A stretch of DNA of 64,000 nucleotides from Owenia fusiformis. Lineage: Eukaryota > Annelida > Polychaeta > Sabellida > Oweniidae. The notes under the pieces are model-generated. The model was not told the origin of the DNA. It worked only from the letters and a program-made list of their open reading frames with translations, and searched no databases. A program made the position numbers and the translations under genes. Where the stretch lies: the NCBI GenBank assembly GCA_903813345.2, contig CAIIXF020000002.1:17553467-17617466 (forward strand), given 5' to 3'. This document shows positions 1 to 11,891 of this stretch, piece by piece (position 1 is the stretch's first letter; every line of letters starts with the position of its first letter).

Positions 1-1144
1 CCACCGTTGATAATACTTTCAAATTAACATTTTGAAGGAAATTAATGGCGTTTGTGTTTAGTGAGGCAATTTCTATAACATCTGAAACAATTGCGTGACT
101 TATATTTAAGAACTCAGAGCCGCATTACGTGAAACTCCGCTACGATATGATATGAAACACAGATGTGATCAAACTTATGAGATCAATGACCGTAGTTATA
201 AAGGATCGATGCCATGATTCTATGAAAAGGGGTAGCTCTTTCCCAAGATGTGCTGATGGCTCACCCTGAATCTGTTTTACGATATCTTATACACTATAGT
301 ATACGATACATGGTGCTAAAACAAGGTTTGATGATTCTGGTAAAGTTGTGAGGGTTTTACAAAAACATGTTTTAAATGACAATTCTAAAGTTAGCCTGCT
401 TTTTATTTTAATTTAGATTATGCTCAAAGTATACTATGTACAGCAAATGGCAGATTCACATTGCACGTTTTTATAAGCAATTACGTACTTCATATTTTAA
501 ACAAAGACAGGTTTATTAGAGAGCATGATGTAATAATATGCCCTTCGTGTAGAGGTTCGCTACGCTCGTCATTACAGAAAACACTTCGTGGAAAGGTTTA
601 AAAGGTGAACAAGAGACAAAATATGATAATCAAATTAAAATTGAGATGTACATAATCGATGCTACATATAACTGTTGTTTATTATACTTAAAGGTAAAAT
701 CAGAGATAAGACGTGAAAAAACGAATGCAACATTCATTTCATCGAACAATGTATTTCATTATCCCAAATATTATATATCTGAAAATATCCGTGCTATTAA
801 ATAGTGAAGATATTTAAGATTTGCGATGCAGAAATCTTTGGAAGTGGTTGCAATTTAAATATTAATGAATATGGGTATCCACATCTTAATAAATGGATGC
901 ATAAATGTTAAAGTCTAATTCTGTAATATTAGTATTTGAGGATTTTTGATACGAACATACGAGCATGATGTTAGCTAAAATATTATTATATTAATATTTT
1001 TCAAAATGTTGCTCGACATCTCTTGTTGCCATTTTATTCTATTGGAGTATTTGTGTGACGCATATTAAATGTACATTACTACTTATGACAAACCCAAAAT
1101 GGGTGACTATGCAATATATAAAAAACAATTTGAATGTATATACG
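1..1144. other. AT-rich intergenic DNA, nothing assigned
   Basis: No open frame of useful length, no recognisable protein and no clear repeat was seen here. The left edge of the window may cut an intergenic region. Confidence 0.5.
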
Positions 1145-1343
1145 TACACTCCCTTCAAAGTTTGGACTCCAAACTGTATCATCACCTCATATACGGTTGT
1201 GCATAATAGGCAACAACACTGTTGTTAATATGCTTTACTGCTTTCATTAAAATAAGCAGATATGAGCCTGAATAAGACTACTTATAAGATATAAATGTCA
1301 ATCGGAATTATTTCCGTGTCATATACTAATGGAGGGGAGTGTA
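1145..1343. mobile_element. Possible small inverted-repeat element (TACACTCCC ends)
   Basis: The left end reads TACACTCCC and the right end GGGAGTGTA, giving a 9-bp perfect inverted repeat about 200 bp apart. A similar CATACACTCCCCT end occurs alone near 14,800. The short arms and lack of a clear target duplication keep this weak. Confidence 0.25.
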
Positions 1344-1362
1344 TGTTTCTCCACAAAGGGAT

Positions 1363-1578
1363 GTTTAAGCTACACGTATTCAAGAGAACGTGAACTTTGA
1401 TGACCCCCAGGGATTCCTCACCCCCTCTCAATTGGTTCGTCCGGGGACCTTATCACAACTCTTTCCTTTACATAATACTCAATCGGGCGAGTAAATACAA
1501 TGAAGGGGGACCAATCCCTATAGGGCAATGATTCTTCAAGTTCGTGTAAAAATTCATTTAAAACGTGTAGCTAAACCT
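1363..1578. mobile_element. Imperfect foldback element
   Basis: The segment from 1363 (TTTAAGCTACACGT) is matched imperfectly in inverted orientation by the segment ending at 1578 (ACGTGTAGCTAAA). The match continues inward through GAACTT and CCCAGGGATT-like blocks. This looks like a decayed inverted-repeat transposon. Confidence 0.3.
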
Positions 1579-1942
1579 TCCTCATGACACGGCATACCAA
1601 GACGGACAGTGTCAAAACATATATAGTATATATATACATACATAAATATCTATGCATAATGCTTTTATAAATATATACAACCTGTACATAATAATTATAT
1701 TTTATATTTTATGATTGACTTATTGTATATAATCCGAATTAAGTAATATATGAATATTATTGTTAATAAATGTGAAGATGATATACAAGAAAATATTTTG
1801 AATTTTGTTTGCGTTTTTGTTCTCTTTTCATCTGGTTATGCAGATACCATCGTTGGTTTAGCTATTCTGAGAAGAATGTGTTTTGACTTAAGTGTGAGCT
1901 TCTCTTCTTTTTATCTGATAAATCAAATATCACCTTGTATTC

Positions 1943-2104
1943 GCGAATGCAACTAACGCCTATCGGCTACCGGATTAACCTACTATTTCATGACCAAGTC
2001 GTTTAAATATGAATGGAATAGTGGCAGGTACTATTCATATTTAATTGAGTTACCCATAAAATAGAAGGTTAATCCGGAAGCCGACAGGCGTTAGTTGCAT
2101 TCGC
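1943..2104. mobile_element. Palindromic MITE, copy 1
   Basis: The left arm starts GCGAATGCAACTAACGCC and the right arm ends with its inverse, GGCGTTAGTTGCATTCGC. The arms continue inward through CGGCTACCGGATTAACC and its partner. No protein is encoded. The element sits directly beside a second, shorter copy, and a decayed relative lies at 38,880-39,231. Confidence 0.7.
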
Positions 2105-2109
2105 TATTC

Positions 2110-2228
2110 GCGAATGAAACTAACGGCTACCGGATTAGTGGCAGGTACTATTCAATATTCATATTTAAATGACTTGCCAATAAAATAGTGGGTCAATCCG
2201 GTAGCCGACAGGCGTTAGTTTCATTTGC
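2110..2228. mobile_element. Palindromic MITE, copy 2 (adjacent)
   Basis: This copy starts GCGAATGAAACTAACGG and ends CGTTAGTTTCATTTGC. It shares the CTACCGGATTA and GGCAGGTACTATTCA blocks with the neighbour at 1943-2104, so it is a second family member placed head to tail only six bases away. Confidence 0.65.
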
Positions 2229-2901
2229 GATAGAAGCTTAGTTAAACCTGAGAATAATTTATTTTGAATTTTCTTCGAGTTTCTATATTCTTTTTATCTG
2301 GTAAATCAAACACAGGGTTGTCAGAAAAACGGTAACCCTGCATATTTTCCTGTCTGTCATTTTAAGGAATTACTCCCTGATATTTTACACATTCGTAAAT
2401 TATTCAATTTCCAATCAGTCTACCCAATTTCGTGACCATCGTAACATTGTGACCATTAGGTTAATGGTTATGAAATGTTGTAGGATGGTAGGAACTTGAA
2501 CGTTGCACAAATGTGCCAAATATCAGGGAGTCACTTTAATTTTTGGAATGATAACGTTATGAGGAAAATGAGCGTTGTCGTTTTTACCACCCTGTATCTT
2601 AGTCAAACCTTTAACTACACTAAGAATTTATTTTGAATATGATTGTGTTTCTCTTTTCTTTTTATCTGGTAATGCAAATATTTTAGTAAAGCCTTTATCT
2701 ACCCTGGGGTTCGTTTTTGGAATGATCGCAACTTACGATTCCGAGAAAACCATTGTCTACTTCGGGGACGATTCCCTTGAATAGATTTGAACACTTCATA
2801 TGTAAAATAGTATCCGTAGAAGTTACTAATTTGAATCAAAGTTTTAAGACTACCTTCTTTTATAATTCCCCTTTTTAAAGAAGACTATATATGAGGCACT
2901 T

Positions 2902-2980
2902 CACACCGGAATAGCCTGCCAACGGTAAAGTCAGATAGGCCTACCGTTGTCACAAATGGCGGACATAACCGTCGCTTCAA
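2902..2980. mobile_element. Half of a CACACCGGAATAGCC MITE
   Basis: The stretch beginning CACACCGGAATAGCCTG and running through GGTAAAGTCAGATA matches one arm of the complete element at 19,825-19,924. The inner segment GTTGTCACAAATGG is also shared. The opposite arm is missing here. Confidence 0.55.
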
Positions 2981-3127
2981 CTGTTTAATCACTTGGTCCT
3001 CATTTCATGGGATTTTATCGCCGCTAATTCTGCGCATGTATGAAGCTCTTGTGATGATGTATCATATGAAATCACAATTTCGATCAAATTGGGTTTTGAA
3101 TCGCTACAATTATACAGCGTCTTCGAT

Positions 3128-3221
3128 ATCGTAAATGACGGGATCTGAATTTGAAATAGTTTAGCAAGACAACGGCGTACGGTAAATTATTTCAAATTCA
3201 GATTCTGTTGTCATTAACGAT
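3128..3221. mobile_element. Short foldback MITE
   Basis: The left arm (ATCGTAAATGAC, then TCTGAATTTGAAATA) is inverted in the right arm (TATTTCAAATTCAGA, then GTCATTAACGAT). The arms are about 38 bp with a few mismatches around a roughly 20-bp centre. There is no coding potential. Confidence 0.5.
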
Positions 3222-3839
3222 AATCGGTGTGCACTTGGCAACTTTAATGTTTTGTCACTTATGGTAATGGGCTTGAAAAGGGTATCAAAAGATACGGCAT
3301 TTGACAATGCATGGTTGTGTCAAATTTCAATGGAAATAAGCAGTATATAAAAGAAAATAAAGCAAAAAGTAGCGAATATATTGATCGACCCATGTATTGA
3401 CTTCCTTCTTGATTTACTTTCGATATCTCGATTCCCGATATGACTGTACCAAGACGGAATGTCGATTTAATTATGACAGTCATCGTCCGAATTTAGGTAT
3501 ATAGTATATGGTTTATATAGTCTGGCGAAAATATATAATACGTTAAAGATACGATTTTATAAACCTCAATACAAGTCATAATGGATTCGTTTGAGCTGGA
3601 ATAATTTAATATAGCAATTTAATTCAAAACGTTTCAACCGGGATGTTGATTAAATTTCTATGAATTTGAAATTTCAAATGAATCATTTTTAGTTTTACAT
3701 GTATGTATAGAATGAATGTTCGTTCAAATGTCTTTGTTACAAACGTGGTAAAATATTTCATTTAACACGACCTTTTCATACCTTCATAAGTAAGTTGGTG
3801 CGTTGCAATATGCTTAAGTTTAATACGTTTTTGAAACTT
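3222..3839. other. Upstream region of the Toll-like receptor
   Basis: AT-rich sequence with no convincing exon. It is the likely promoter-proximal region of the receptor gene; no specific factor site is assigned. Confidence 0.4.
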
Positions 3840-3846
3840 TATAAAA
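3840..3846 (+). promoter_or_regulatory. Candidate TATA box of the Toll-like receptor
   Basis: TATAAAA lies 71 bp upstream of the receptor ATG, which would leave a 5' leader of roughly 40-50 nt. TATA-like strings are common in such AT-rich DNA, so position is the only support. Confidence 0.25.
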
Positions 3847-3916
3847 TCCACTATTTTCTCACGGATTATAAGAGTAAATAATTAGTAAGATGAGAATCCA
3901 TTGACAAGTACTGAAC

Positions 3917-6055
3917 ATGACAGGGACTTTAAACACAGAAGTAAGGTGCGTAATGATGGGGTTCTTTTTAGTAGTACTAGTAGGAACAATATCTGCACAA
4001 TTAGAAGGAAATCGAACAGAATGCAGTGTCACCATTAGTCGTGGAATGGATACATTAAAAGTGCAGTGCAAACCTGGCGAATTCATAAATAACATAACAT
4101 TAAAAAACATAACAAACAAGGACAACGTTAGTAATTTTGATGCATCTTATTGCCACCTCCAATGGATTCCTGATACAATATGCCTTTTTCCAGATTTGCA
4201 GAAGCTCGATTTCTCGCATAATAATATTTCATTTATACCTAGTGACATATTTCACTGTTTCTCCAATTTACGGATACTACACTTGGAATTCAATAAAATA
4301 TCGATCATTCCAACGGGACTGTTCGCTACGCTCGTACGAATTGAAGAATTCTATGTTAGCCACAATGAAATCTCAGTTTTCCAGAAGGGAGCTTTTCTCA
4401 ACAACTTTAATCTATTCGTTTTTGATGCAAGCCATAATAAACTCAAATCTCTAGATACATATATCATTCAACTATTCGGACAGGAAAAACGTCCTCTTTA
4501 CCCACTTAGTCCCAAATATAGGGGGCGCATCAAAAAATCTTTCAATTTTTCTCACAATTCAATCAATGGGTTCCATTTCACCAGTTTTCAAACAGATGCA
4601 CAAAATAAGGTTTATCTCTTTGCATTGGATTTACGACATAACCAGTTTAAATACTTCAACCTGGAAGTGTTGCAACCTTTTCGGTACGTAGTTCGTGTCA
4701 GTGAAGTGGCTGCCTTTTTTTCATTGTTGGGAATATATTTTGATATTCGTATCACTGACAATCCATTAACGTGTGATTGTCATATGTTTGAATTCTTCAA
4801 CATATTTAGGGGAGTTCTACTTGATAAGTTTCCCACCAGGTACACTTCTTGGCTAGATACCTCATTTTTGTGTATGCACCCACCAACTCTACGTAATATC
4901 ACGTTAACGAAAGTGCCTGGACATCAGTTGATATGTAACATCCACGATGGCTGCCCATCGATGTGTTCCTGCACAAGGAAGCCATACTTGAACCGACTAG
5001 TTGTGGACTGCCAGGGGAAAGATTTGGTTAGGCTTCCGAATAACCTTCCAAGCGTCAATGACGACAAGGGCGAACTCATCGATTTGTACTTGGCTGATAA
5101 TGCAATTCGAGATATACCGCAAAGACCATACTTGAAAAACCTTGGTTCCCTATACTTGCAGAGCAACCAAATTGAAGACATAGAGACGAGCGCTTTGGCT
5201 AACCTCTCTTATGTTGAACAACTAAGATTGCACAATAATTCCATTAGATACATTCCAGGTTCTTTACTAGATGTTCCTTTTCCACATCTTCAAAACATCA
5301 CACTCCATGATAACCCATTTGAATGTGATTGCTCTTCACGATCGTTAAAACATTGGCTGACGAGTCTTGTAGAAAGAAGAGTACTTTACGAGTCTCATGC
5401 TGTAATATGTACAAACGGAGATCCTATAATCGTACATGATTTCAACGAGGTTTTATGCGATATGAACTGGGGAGTGGCTGTTGGGGTGCCAACGAGTGTT
5501 ACGGTTGTTATGGTAGCAGCGCTAGTGACGTTGTACTTTTATAAAGACGTTTTTATTCTCCTTATAAGGAAGAAAAAGCGGTACCCCGAGAAACCAGTAG
5601 GAAAGATTTATGATGTATTTGTTGGATACGCCAAGGGAGACATAAGATGGATTCGAGAGACGCTGCTACCAATTCTGGAGCCTAAATACAAACTGTGCCT
5701 CCATGATCGCGATTTCAGTTTAGATATTACCTTTCCAGAAAATATTGCCGAGGCTATTGAGAAAAGTCAAAGAACCATTATGGTTCTTTCATTTAAGTTT
5801 CTTGAAGGTGATTGGTGTAAAGAGCAATTCCTAATGGCCCACAAGCAATACATGCTTCACCCCAGTCAAGCTCTCGTACCGATATTACTCGATGATTTTC
5901 CAAGAAATGGACCTATACCCAACTATATCAGGTGTTACCTCCAATCACATACATACATAGAGGTTGATAACATTCTTTTCGCCAATAGAGTGCTTGTTCA
6001 AATGCCCAAAACAAGCATATTAGAATACCAAGAAGCCGTAGAGAATCGGGTGTAA
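3917..6055 (+). CDS. Toll-like receptor, single exon, 712 aa
   Basis: This is a membrane receptor of the Toll/TLR family, expected to sense ligands through its leucine-rich ectodomain and signal through a cytoplasmic TIR domain. Visible in order: a hydrophobic signal peptide at about residues 13-27; LRRs at about 90-260; a cysteine-rich LRR C-cap (NPLTCDCH at about 282, cysteines to 340); an LRR N-cap (CPSMCSC, about 346-352); a second LRR block at about 386-465; a second C-cap (NPFECDCS, 466 to about 514); one membrane segment at 518-542; a basic stop-transfer (RKKKR, 551-555); and a TIR domain from 563 (box 1 YDVFVGY; box 2 LCLHDRD at 593-599) to about 705. The two cap-flanked LRR blocks match the multiple-cysteine-cluster (Drosophila Toll-like) architecture. 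The first ATG has A at -3; a second start at M13 (3953) would give a more standard signal peptide. It is shorter than many Tolls. The usual BB-loop PG is replaced by SLD. Confidence 0.95.
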   Translation: MTGTLNTEVRCVMMGFFLVVLVGTISAQLEGNRTECSVTISRGMDTLKVQCKPGEFINNITLKNITNKDNVSNFDASYCHLQWIPDTICLFPDLQKLDFSHNNISFIPSDIFHCFSNLRILHLEFNKISIIPTGLFATLVRIEEFYVSHNEISVFQKGAFLNNFNLFVFDASHNKLKSLDTYIIQLFGQEKRPLYPLSPKYRGRIKKSFNFSHNSINGFHFTSFQTDAQNKVYLFALDLRHNQFKYFNLEVLQPFRYVVRVSEVAAFFSLLGIYFDIRITDNPLTCDCHMFEFFNIFRGVLLDKFPTRYTSWLDTSFLCMHPPTLRNITLTKVPGHQLICNIHDGCPSMCSCTRKPYLNRLVVDCQGKDLVRLPNNLPSVNDDKGELIDLYLADNAIRDIPQRPYLKNLGSLYLQSNQIEDIETSALANLSYVEQLRLHNNSIRYIPGSLLDVPFPHLQNITLHDNPFECDCSSRSLKHWLTSLVERRVLYESHAVICTNGDPIIVHDFNEVLCDMNWGVAVGVPTSVTVVMVAALVTLYFYKDVFILLIRKKKRYPEKPVGKIYDVFVGYAKGDIRWIRETLLPILEPKYKLCLHDRDFSLDITFPENIAEAIEKSQRTIMVLSFKFLEGDWCKEQFLMAHKQYMLHPSQALVPILLDDFPRNGPIPNYIRCYLQSHTYIEVDNILFANRVLVQMPKTSILEYQEAVENRV

Positions 6056-6321
6056 TGAAACCAGACGGAGCAGGTATTTAACAGACACATCGTTCCTTCA
6101 TAACACAGACTTGAGCAAACCATGGACTTTCATGGAAGCGAAGGTTATCCAACTTTACTTCCCGGATTCCATATCTCCACATCATTATGAGCATTGCCTT
6201 GGGCTTTTAAAAAATTGAAAAAATGCTTCCTGCACACATTATGTTGTAGACTTAGCCCCTTGGTATCACCACATAAACCAAAAGAAAACTCAATATAACA
6301 GTACAAGTTAGTTGTTTTCTC

Positions 6322-6327
6322 AATAAA
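6322..6327 (+). terminator. Polyadenylation signal of the Toll-like receptor
   Basis: AATAAA occurs 267 bp after the receptor stop codon. It is the first canonical signal seen downstream, so it is the likely 3' end signal. Confidence 0.5.
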
Positions 6328-6781
6328 CAACATTTAATGTGATAGAAATATGACAATATTTTGTAATGTACAAGATGAGAGCTCAAACAAGCATAAAATG
6401 TTAACCTTACAATATTTTCGTATCACAATATTTGTCTCTTACGTTTCAACATTACATCAAGTCCCTAGCCTCACCATGTCATTATATGTTTCCCATCTCA
6501 ACATTATTTTGATTGTGATGCTTTGGGGTGGATGCATTGTTAATTAGTTTACAAGGGTTGTTCCAAAAGTCTTAAACTAATTGTTCATGTTTATTATTCA
6601 AGACTGAGAAGATCAGATATTTTGAAATTCTTTGTATCAATCAGAAATTGTCTTGATATTATACTGCTGCAATCTCAGCCTTGAATAACAAAATACTCGG
6701 GACTTGTGTGACAACCCTCGTAGAATTCACTGACTTCATAAACAGCCTAAATTATGTACCTAACTCTTTTCTGTAACTGAG
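6328..6781. other. Intergenic DNA, nothing assigned
   Basis: Short open frames here have no recognisable domain or splice context. No clear repeat was seen. Confidence 0.4.
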
Positions 6782-6942
6782 TACAGTGAAACCTGTTAAG
6801 TGGAACACCTCTGTTAGTAGATCACTTCCGAATCCAGTGAACCATTAACTTAATGTTAAATTAACCTCTAAAAGAGGAACACCTTCCATGTGGAACACCT
6901 TTTAGAGGTACCAAAGGTATTCCACTTAGACTGGTTTACTGT
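6782..6942. mobile_element. Mariner-like MITE (ACAGTGAAACCTG ends)
   Basis: The element starts TACAGTGAAACCTG and ends GGTTTACTGT. Its interior has repeated GTGGAACACC and AGAGGTA blocks. TA-flanked ends beginning CAGT are typical of Tc1/mariner non-autonomous elements. Relatives are at 7384-7551, 20,103-20,778 and 63,710-63,878. Confidence 0.6.
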
Positions 6943-7383
6943 CATTCTATTTAACATGTAATCCTTTAATGTCCCCTTTATTTCATTCTATGTATGATAT
7001 GTCAGGTGAAATCTTGAATTTCACTGTTTAATACTGTTGATAGAACTGCCCAGGAAAAAAATCGACCAATCCAATAAATCATGCCACCTTTTGATTATGA
7101 TGCCATGCTTGCACTTTCAGGGTAGAGATAGGATTAATTTATTACTATTTTGTTTACATATATAGCTGCCTGCAAAATATGACATCATAAACCTAGCCAA
7201 TATACCATAGTTCAATAGTTCACCAAAAGGGGGCAGGGTTTACTGTTATGGTCTATTGTACTTTAAACCACACATCAGGATGCAAAAACACCCTTCGATA
7301 TATTCACTGTGTAAATTGTGTGACCATCTATATCTTAAGAGCATCTCAAAGGGATTAAAATGTGACATGTATGATTCACAATA

Positions 7384-7551
7384 TACTGTAAAACCTGCGT
7401 AAATCGATCACCTCCGTACTGGCCAAAAGTGTTTCATGTGGAAATGTTTTTCTAATAGAGTGTTCATTTACATGTAATTTAATGGGACTTTGGCCTTCCC
7501 TATGGATCTGTGGTTCCCACAGAGGCGTTCCATTTGACAGGTTTCACTGTA
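7384..7551. mobile_element. Mariner-like MITE, second copy
   Basis: The ends TACTGTAAAACCTG and CAGGTTTCACTGTA form an inverted repeat related to the 6782 element. The interior GGCCAAAAGTGTTT is shared with the 20,103 copy. Its small open frame is not a gene. Confidence 0.6.
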
Positions 7552-8630
7552 CTCAAAAGAAGCTAATTACATGGCCTTATGCTTGGATATATACAAATGC
7601 ATTGATAGATGAAGATCATTTCTGCCTTAATATAAAATATTGTATAAAGAAAGCATCCAATACAGATATTGCACCCAAGTGCTACTCAGTGTTATTGTCC
7701 TTCACAATCTTTCACATGCCAATGTAAATACATGTGCATAAATATTGTGCTAAAATATTCATTTTTATCCACAATTTGTATATTATGCTTATGATTAATT
7801 TTTTTCTTGATTAAAGAATGAGTTGCAAATTTTGAAAAATAGTTCTTGTAAACTGAACAGAATTACAGACTGACAAGGGGCAAACTGACCAGAAGAGATC
7901 AGGGGCCCTGACCTGGGGTACAGACTGGCGAGTTCCAGTTTTTGTTCATTTTTTATTTGAATTAAATTAATGCTTGCTTTAAGTGAAAACATGTAAGTTA
8001 CACATAAACTGCAGATGAATAAATAATGACAACTTGTATATAAAATATAAACTTTTCTAAATGTAGATTTAGCCACCATAGTTTAAATACATGTGAACAG
8101 GTCCCTTATCTGCAGTATGGACATGAAATACTGAATTTCTGTCTGTATTTGAAACACACTCTCCCACCTGAGCCAATTCAAGACACTCATTGTCAGTAGT
8201 ATTGATAAACAATATCTTGGAGTATTTCTAAATAAAATGGCCTGATCGTCTTATATTTCTTATAATTGGAAGTGCACCAAACGAAAACATGTCAAATTCC
8301 TGGGGATTTAGGCGAGTATTTAATATGGCATTTCTTATTTGCCAAATCATGGGCTTTCAATCTGTTATGGCCAAATTAAAACCCTCGTCAGATTAAAGAC
8401 AAATACAGTATTATAAATGAAAATTGTGTTGAATGATTTTAACTTGTAGTTTTGCATTTTAAAAAACCAAAAGTCAACCTCCAATCAATTTTTAGATTAT
8501 CCTGTCCATATTCCAGATTAGGTACTTATGCATGTTTATAATTTACACTAGAGTACTATGTACATGAAACTCATATGTGAGCACTTCAACATACTTTACT
8601 ACATATATTTCACATTTCAATCAAAATTTA
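7552..8630. other. Intergenic DNA, nothing assigned
   Basis: AT-rich sequence without recognisable coding exons. Small open frames here lack any domain signature. Confidence 0.4.
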
Positions 8631-9357
8631 ACTCACAATTAAATCATGTCTTGAGTACTGCTCACAATTACATCATGATTTGAGTACTAATGACCTTAAA
8701 TCATGACTTGAGTACTACTCACAATTAAATCATGTCTTGAGTACTGCTCGTAATTAAATCATGTCTTGAGTACTGCTCATAATTAAATCATGTCTTGAGT
8801 ACTGCTCATAATTTAATCATGTCTTGAGTACTGCTCACAATTACATCATGATTTGAGTACTAATGACCTTAAATTATGATTTGAGTACTACTCACAATTA
8901 CATCATGATTTGAGTACTAATGACCTTAAATCATGACTTGAGTACTATTCACAATCATGATTAATTACTTTAAATGAAGACTTGAATACTACTCACAATT
9001 GCATCATGATTTGAGTACTAATAACTTTAAAAAATCATGAATTGACTACTACTCACAATTAAATCATGATCCGAGTACTAATAACTTTAAATCATGACTT
9101 GAGTACTACTCACAATTAGATTGCGAGTTAACTGACATTTACATCATGGCTTGAGTACTTCTAACTTTAGACCATGACTTGAGTGCCAACTACCAATAAC
9201 ATTTAGATGTAGATTTCAGTACTGCATTTAGATCATAACATGATTTCTGCTCATAATTAGAATGACTTGAGGACCACTCACAATTACATAATGATTTGAG
9301 TCTGCTTACTTTAAATCATGACTTGAGTACTACTCAAGATCATGGACTGAGTACTAC
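8631..9357. repeat. Satellite, about 30-35-bp units
   Basis: Units related to CACAATTAAATCATGACTTG followed by AGTACTACT recur about 20 times with point changes and length variants. Units are more uniform at the left than at the right end, where the array decays. Confidence 0.85.
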
Positions 9358-10855
9358 TTATTTCATTTCCTGACATTTCTACTTTTCACAGACACATCCT
9401 TTTTAAAATGACTGGCCTATGTTAATACAGAACTTCAAATTTTACTTTAAAATAAAGATGACATTAGTTCTTTTTTGAGTTATACCTTTACACTGGAATA
9501 CAACTATTTCAATCTGATTTAATTTTAAAAGTCTCACTTAAATGTAGGGCTTTGCTACTCAAACACACCAGTATGCATACACATAGTACACTGTTGTACT
9601 CAATATCCACATATAAGATAGCCAGTGTCATTGTTTCAACTACCAATGTTAAATAGCATGTCATTCTTATACAATTTATAAGCATGTTAGCCTTTTCTTC
9701 AATACTGTTCAATGTTAAAGCCATAGCCTATAGAAAGCAAGGAACATGTATCAACAACATAAGAGGTTATACATGTACTTGTAGTTACAATTTTTCAACC
9801 ATATCAACTAAGCACATGAAATGTTGGCCTTGAGAGTAAATGTGTTCCATTTTTCATCCTGAACATCCACACAATGTTTGACAGAATACTTTTGCATTTT
9901 ATGTTCATCCTGGATATCATGTTTTCAAGGGGCATTATCTGTGATTCTCATTCAAAATTAATCCATTACATTTTTATTGAGAATAATATCTAACTTGCAG
10001 TATCAATAGACTTATTGATAATAACCTTATTGTCTTTAACAATGAATGCTTGATAAAGTGAAAAGTAAAACATTTAAAAAGGTAAAAATGTAAAATTTAA
10101 TTTTGATGTTTTTATCAGAACCTGTTAATTTATGGTGCACCTTACAATATCATTATACATTGAAAAATAAACTGGATGAGAATTACAAACACTTCTCTTT
10201 AGCAAAACTTCTGCAAACTCAAGCATTTTCTAGCACGATGAATGTCCCATGTATGTACCATAATAACCATTAGTATCTACAAGTAGCTTTCTACATGCAT
10301 TGCATCAGAGTTGCATCATGGCTTAATACAAAATAAACATCCCGGATAATACAGAAAAGAAAGAGTCAGACTGACCTAATACTTTCAATCAAAGCTTCAA
10401 AAGTTAACATTAAATCTCATAATTTCATTTTTGAATTTAACCCTGGTAGGATTACAGATTACATGCAATGAAAGTGGAAACTACACATATTTTTCAAGCT
10501 TTTGTCTGATGTATGAAATACCGCTCTTAGATATATGAACAAAAATTATGTATTTTATTCTCCTGTGCATTTGTATTATACAGTTTAGATTTTGTATGGT
10601 ACAAACACTTTTTAATTTTAATAACGAGAGGCCATGAATAGAAATATTAAATTCAAAAAGAAATTAAACAAAATTCTGAATTATCAAACATTGGAGTTAA
10701 ACCTTTAAGTACATTAAATACATATTTTACAATGCAGTCCTACAAGGGTAAATATTAAAATTATTTTTATGTAGAATATGAAAGAGTTAATATGACAATT
10801 TAAAGAATATAAACATCAATATGTTTCTGTGTAAATTCATCACTCTGGTAATGTA
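9358..10855. other. Intergenic DNA between the receptor and the ligase 3' end
   Basis: No supportable gene or clear repeat. Part of this stretch could be extended 3' UTR of the minus-strand ligase. Confidence 0.35.
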
Positions 10856-10952
10856 TTAATAATAACTTAAGTTCATTTACTTCAGTTTTCACTTCGAAAC
10901 GTCGAAAATAAAACATTTTACTCTGAAGTAAATGAACTTAAGTTATTATTAA
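10856..10952. repeat. Perfect 30-bp inverted repeat (hairpin)
   Basis: Bases 10,856-10,885 are the exact reverse complement of 10,923-10,952, with a 37-bp loop. The outside is bracketed by a 12-bp direct repeat, AACATCAATATG (10,812-10,823 and 10,951-10,962), which overlaps the right arm end. It is either a young foldback insertion or a structured element. Confidence 0.7.
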
Positions 10953-11808
10953 CATCAATATGGATTTTGGTTAATATACCAGTAGTACAAAGTACAGGTG
11001 GACCCCAGTTTCTCTTGAAATATAAGGGATACAATGATGTGGACCGTTTTCTGTATGTTTATCTCTTGTTGTAATCAAATAAGTCAGTTGCTAGGAGATC
11101 CATTGTGTTGCCATGGTAGCTCACATATTATGAAAGTAATTGCTGAATGTTTGATTGGCAGCAATGATATCACATGACCAGGAACCATTTTGTATACTTG
11201 TGTTGAGGGATCATGTGAGATTATCCATTCACACATTTACATAGCGTTTTCCTGGGTATTGGCATTAAATCAGAAATCACAATTTTCTTTAACTGCGATG
11301 AAAAAGCATTTGTAACATTAATTTAAAATAGTTTTTGATAATATGTATCCAGAGAAGAAAAGGACACCAGTAGCATATCAGTCAAATCCATTCAAAAAGT
11401 TTAGAAATCTTTGTATATGTGTCTGACAAATGATACGAGTGAGTGGAGCGTATTGGCTCGAATTGGCAAAAATGATGTCAAAAGCTTAGTATAAGCAACG
11501 AAAACATAACTGGCATGTAGTCTCTCTTCTGGTCATGCTCTCTGTTTATTATATTACTATACATCATATCTCTCTACCTTTCTCATGTCCTCGCATTGCC
11601 ATCAGGGCGCAACATACGCACTTGCCCAGTTGCCAGAGGCTAAAAGCCTGTTACTTCTGCATTGGTCTGGGTGTGTTTATTTTTCCAACATGTATAGGAA
11701 ACATGGCAACTGTTCCATAATTTAAATCTGATCTGTAGATGTGAGAGCGATATAAAGCACCCTGATTGCTGTACAAGTAAGGGTGTTAAATTTACAGACA
11801 TTTTCTTC
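10953..11808. other. Downstream of the ligase gene, nothing assigned
   Basis: No convincing coding segment. It lies beyond the likely polyadenylation signal of the minus-strand ligase. Confidence 0.35.
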
Positions 11809-11814
11809 TTTATT
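11809..11814 (-). terminator. Polyadenylation signal of the PA-TM-RING ligase
   Basis: AATAAA on the minus strand, 78 nt beyond the stop codon of the last coding exon. This would give a short 3' UTR; more distal signals also exist. Confidence 0.5.
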
Positions 11815-11891
11815 CATTTCATTGCACTCCTATTCCACATTATTTTGAGTTTAAAGCACTAAGCATGACCTTCACTTCCTGATATTCAAAT

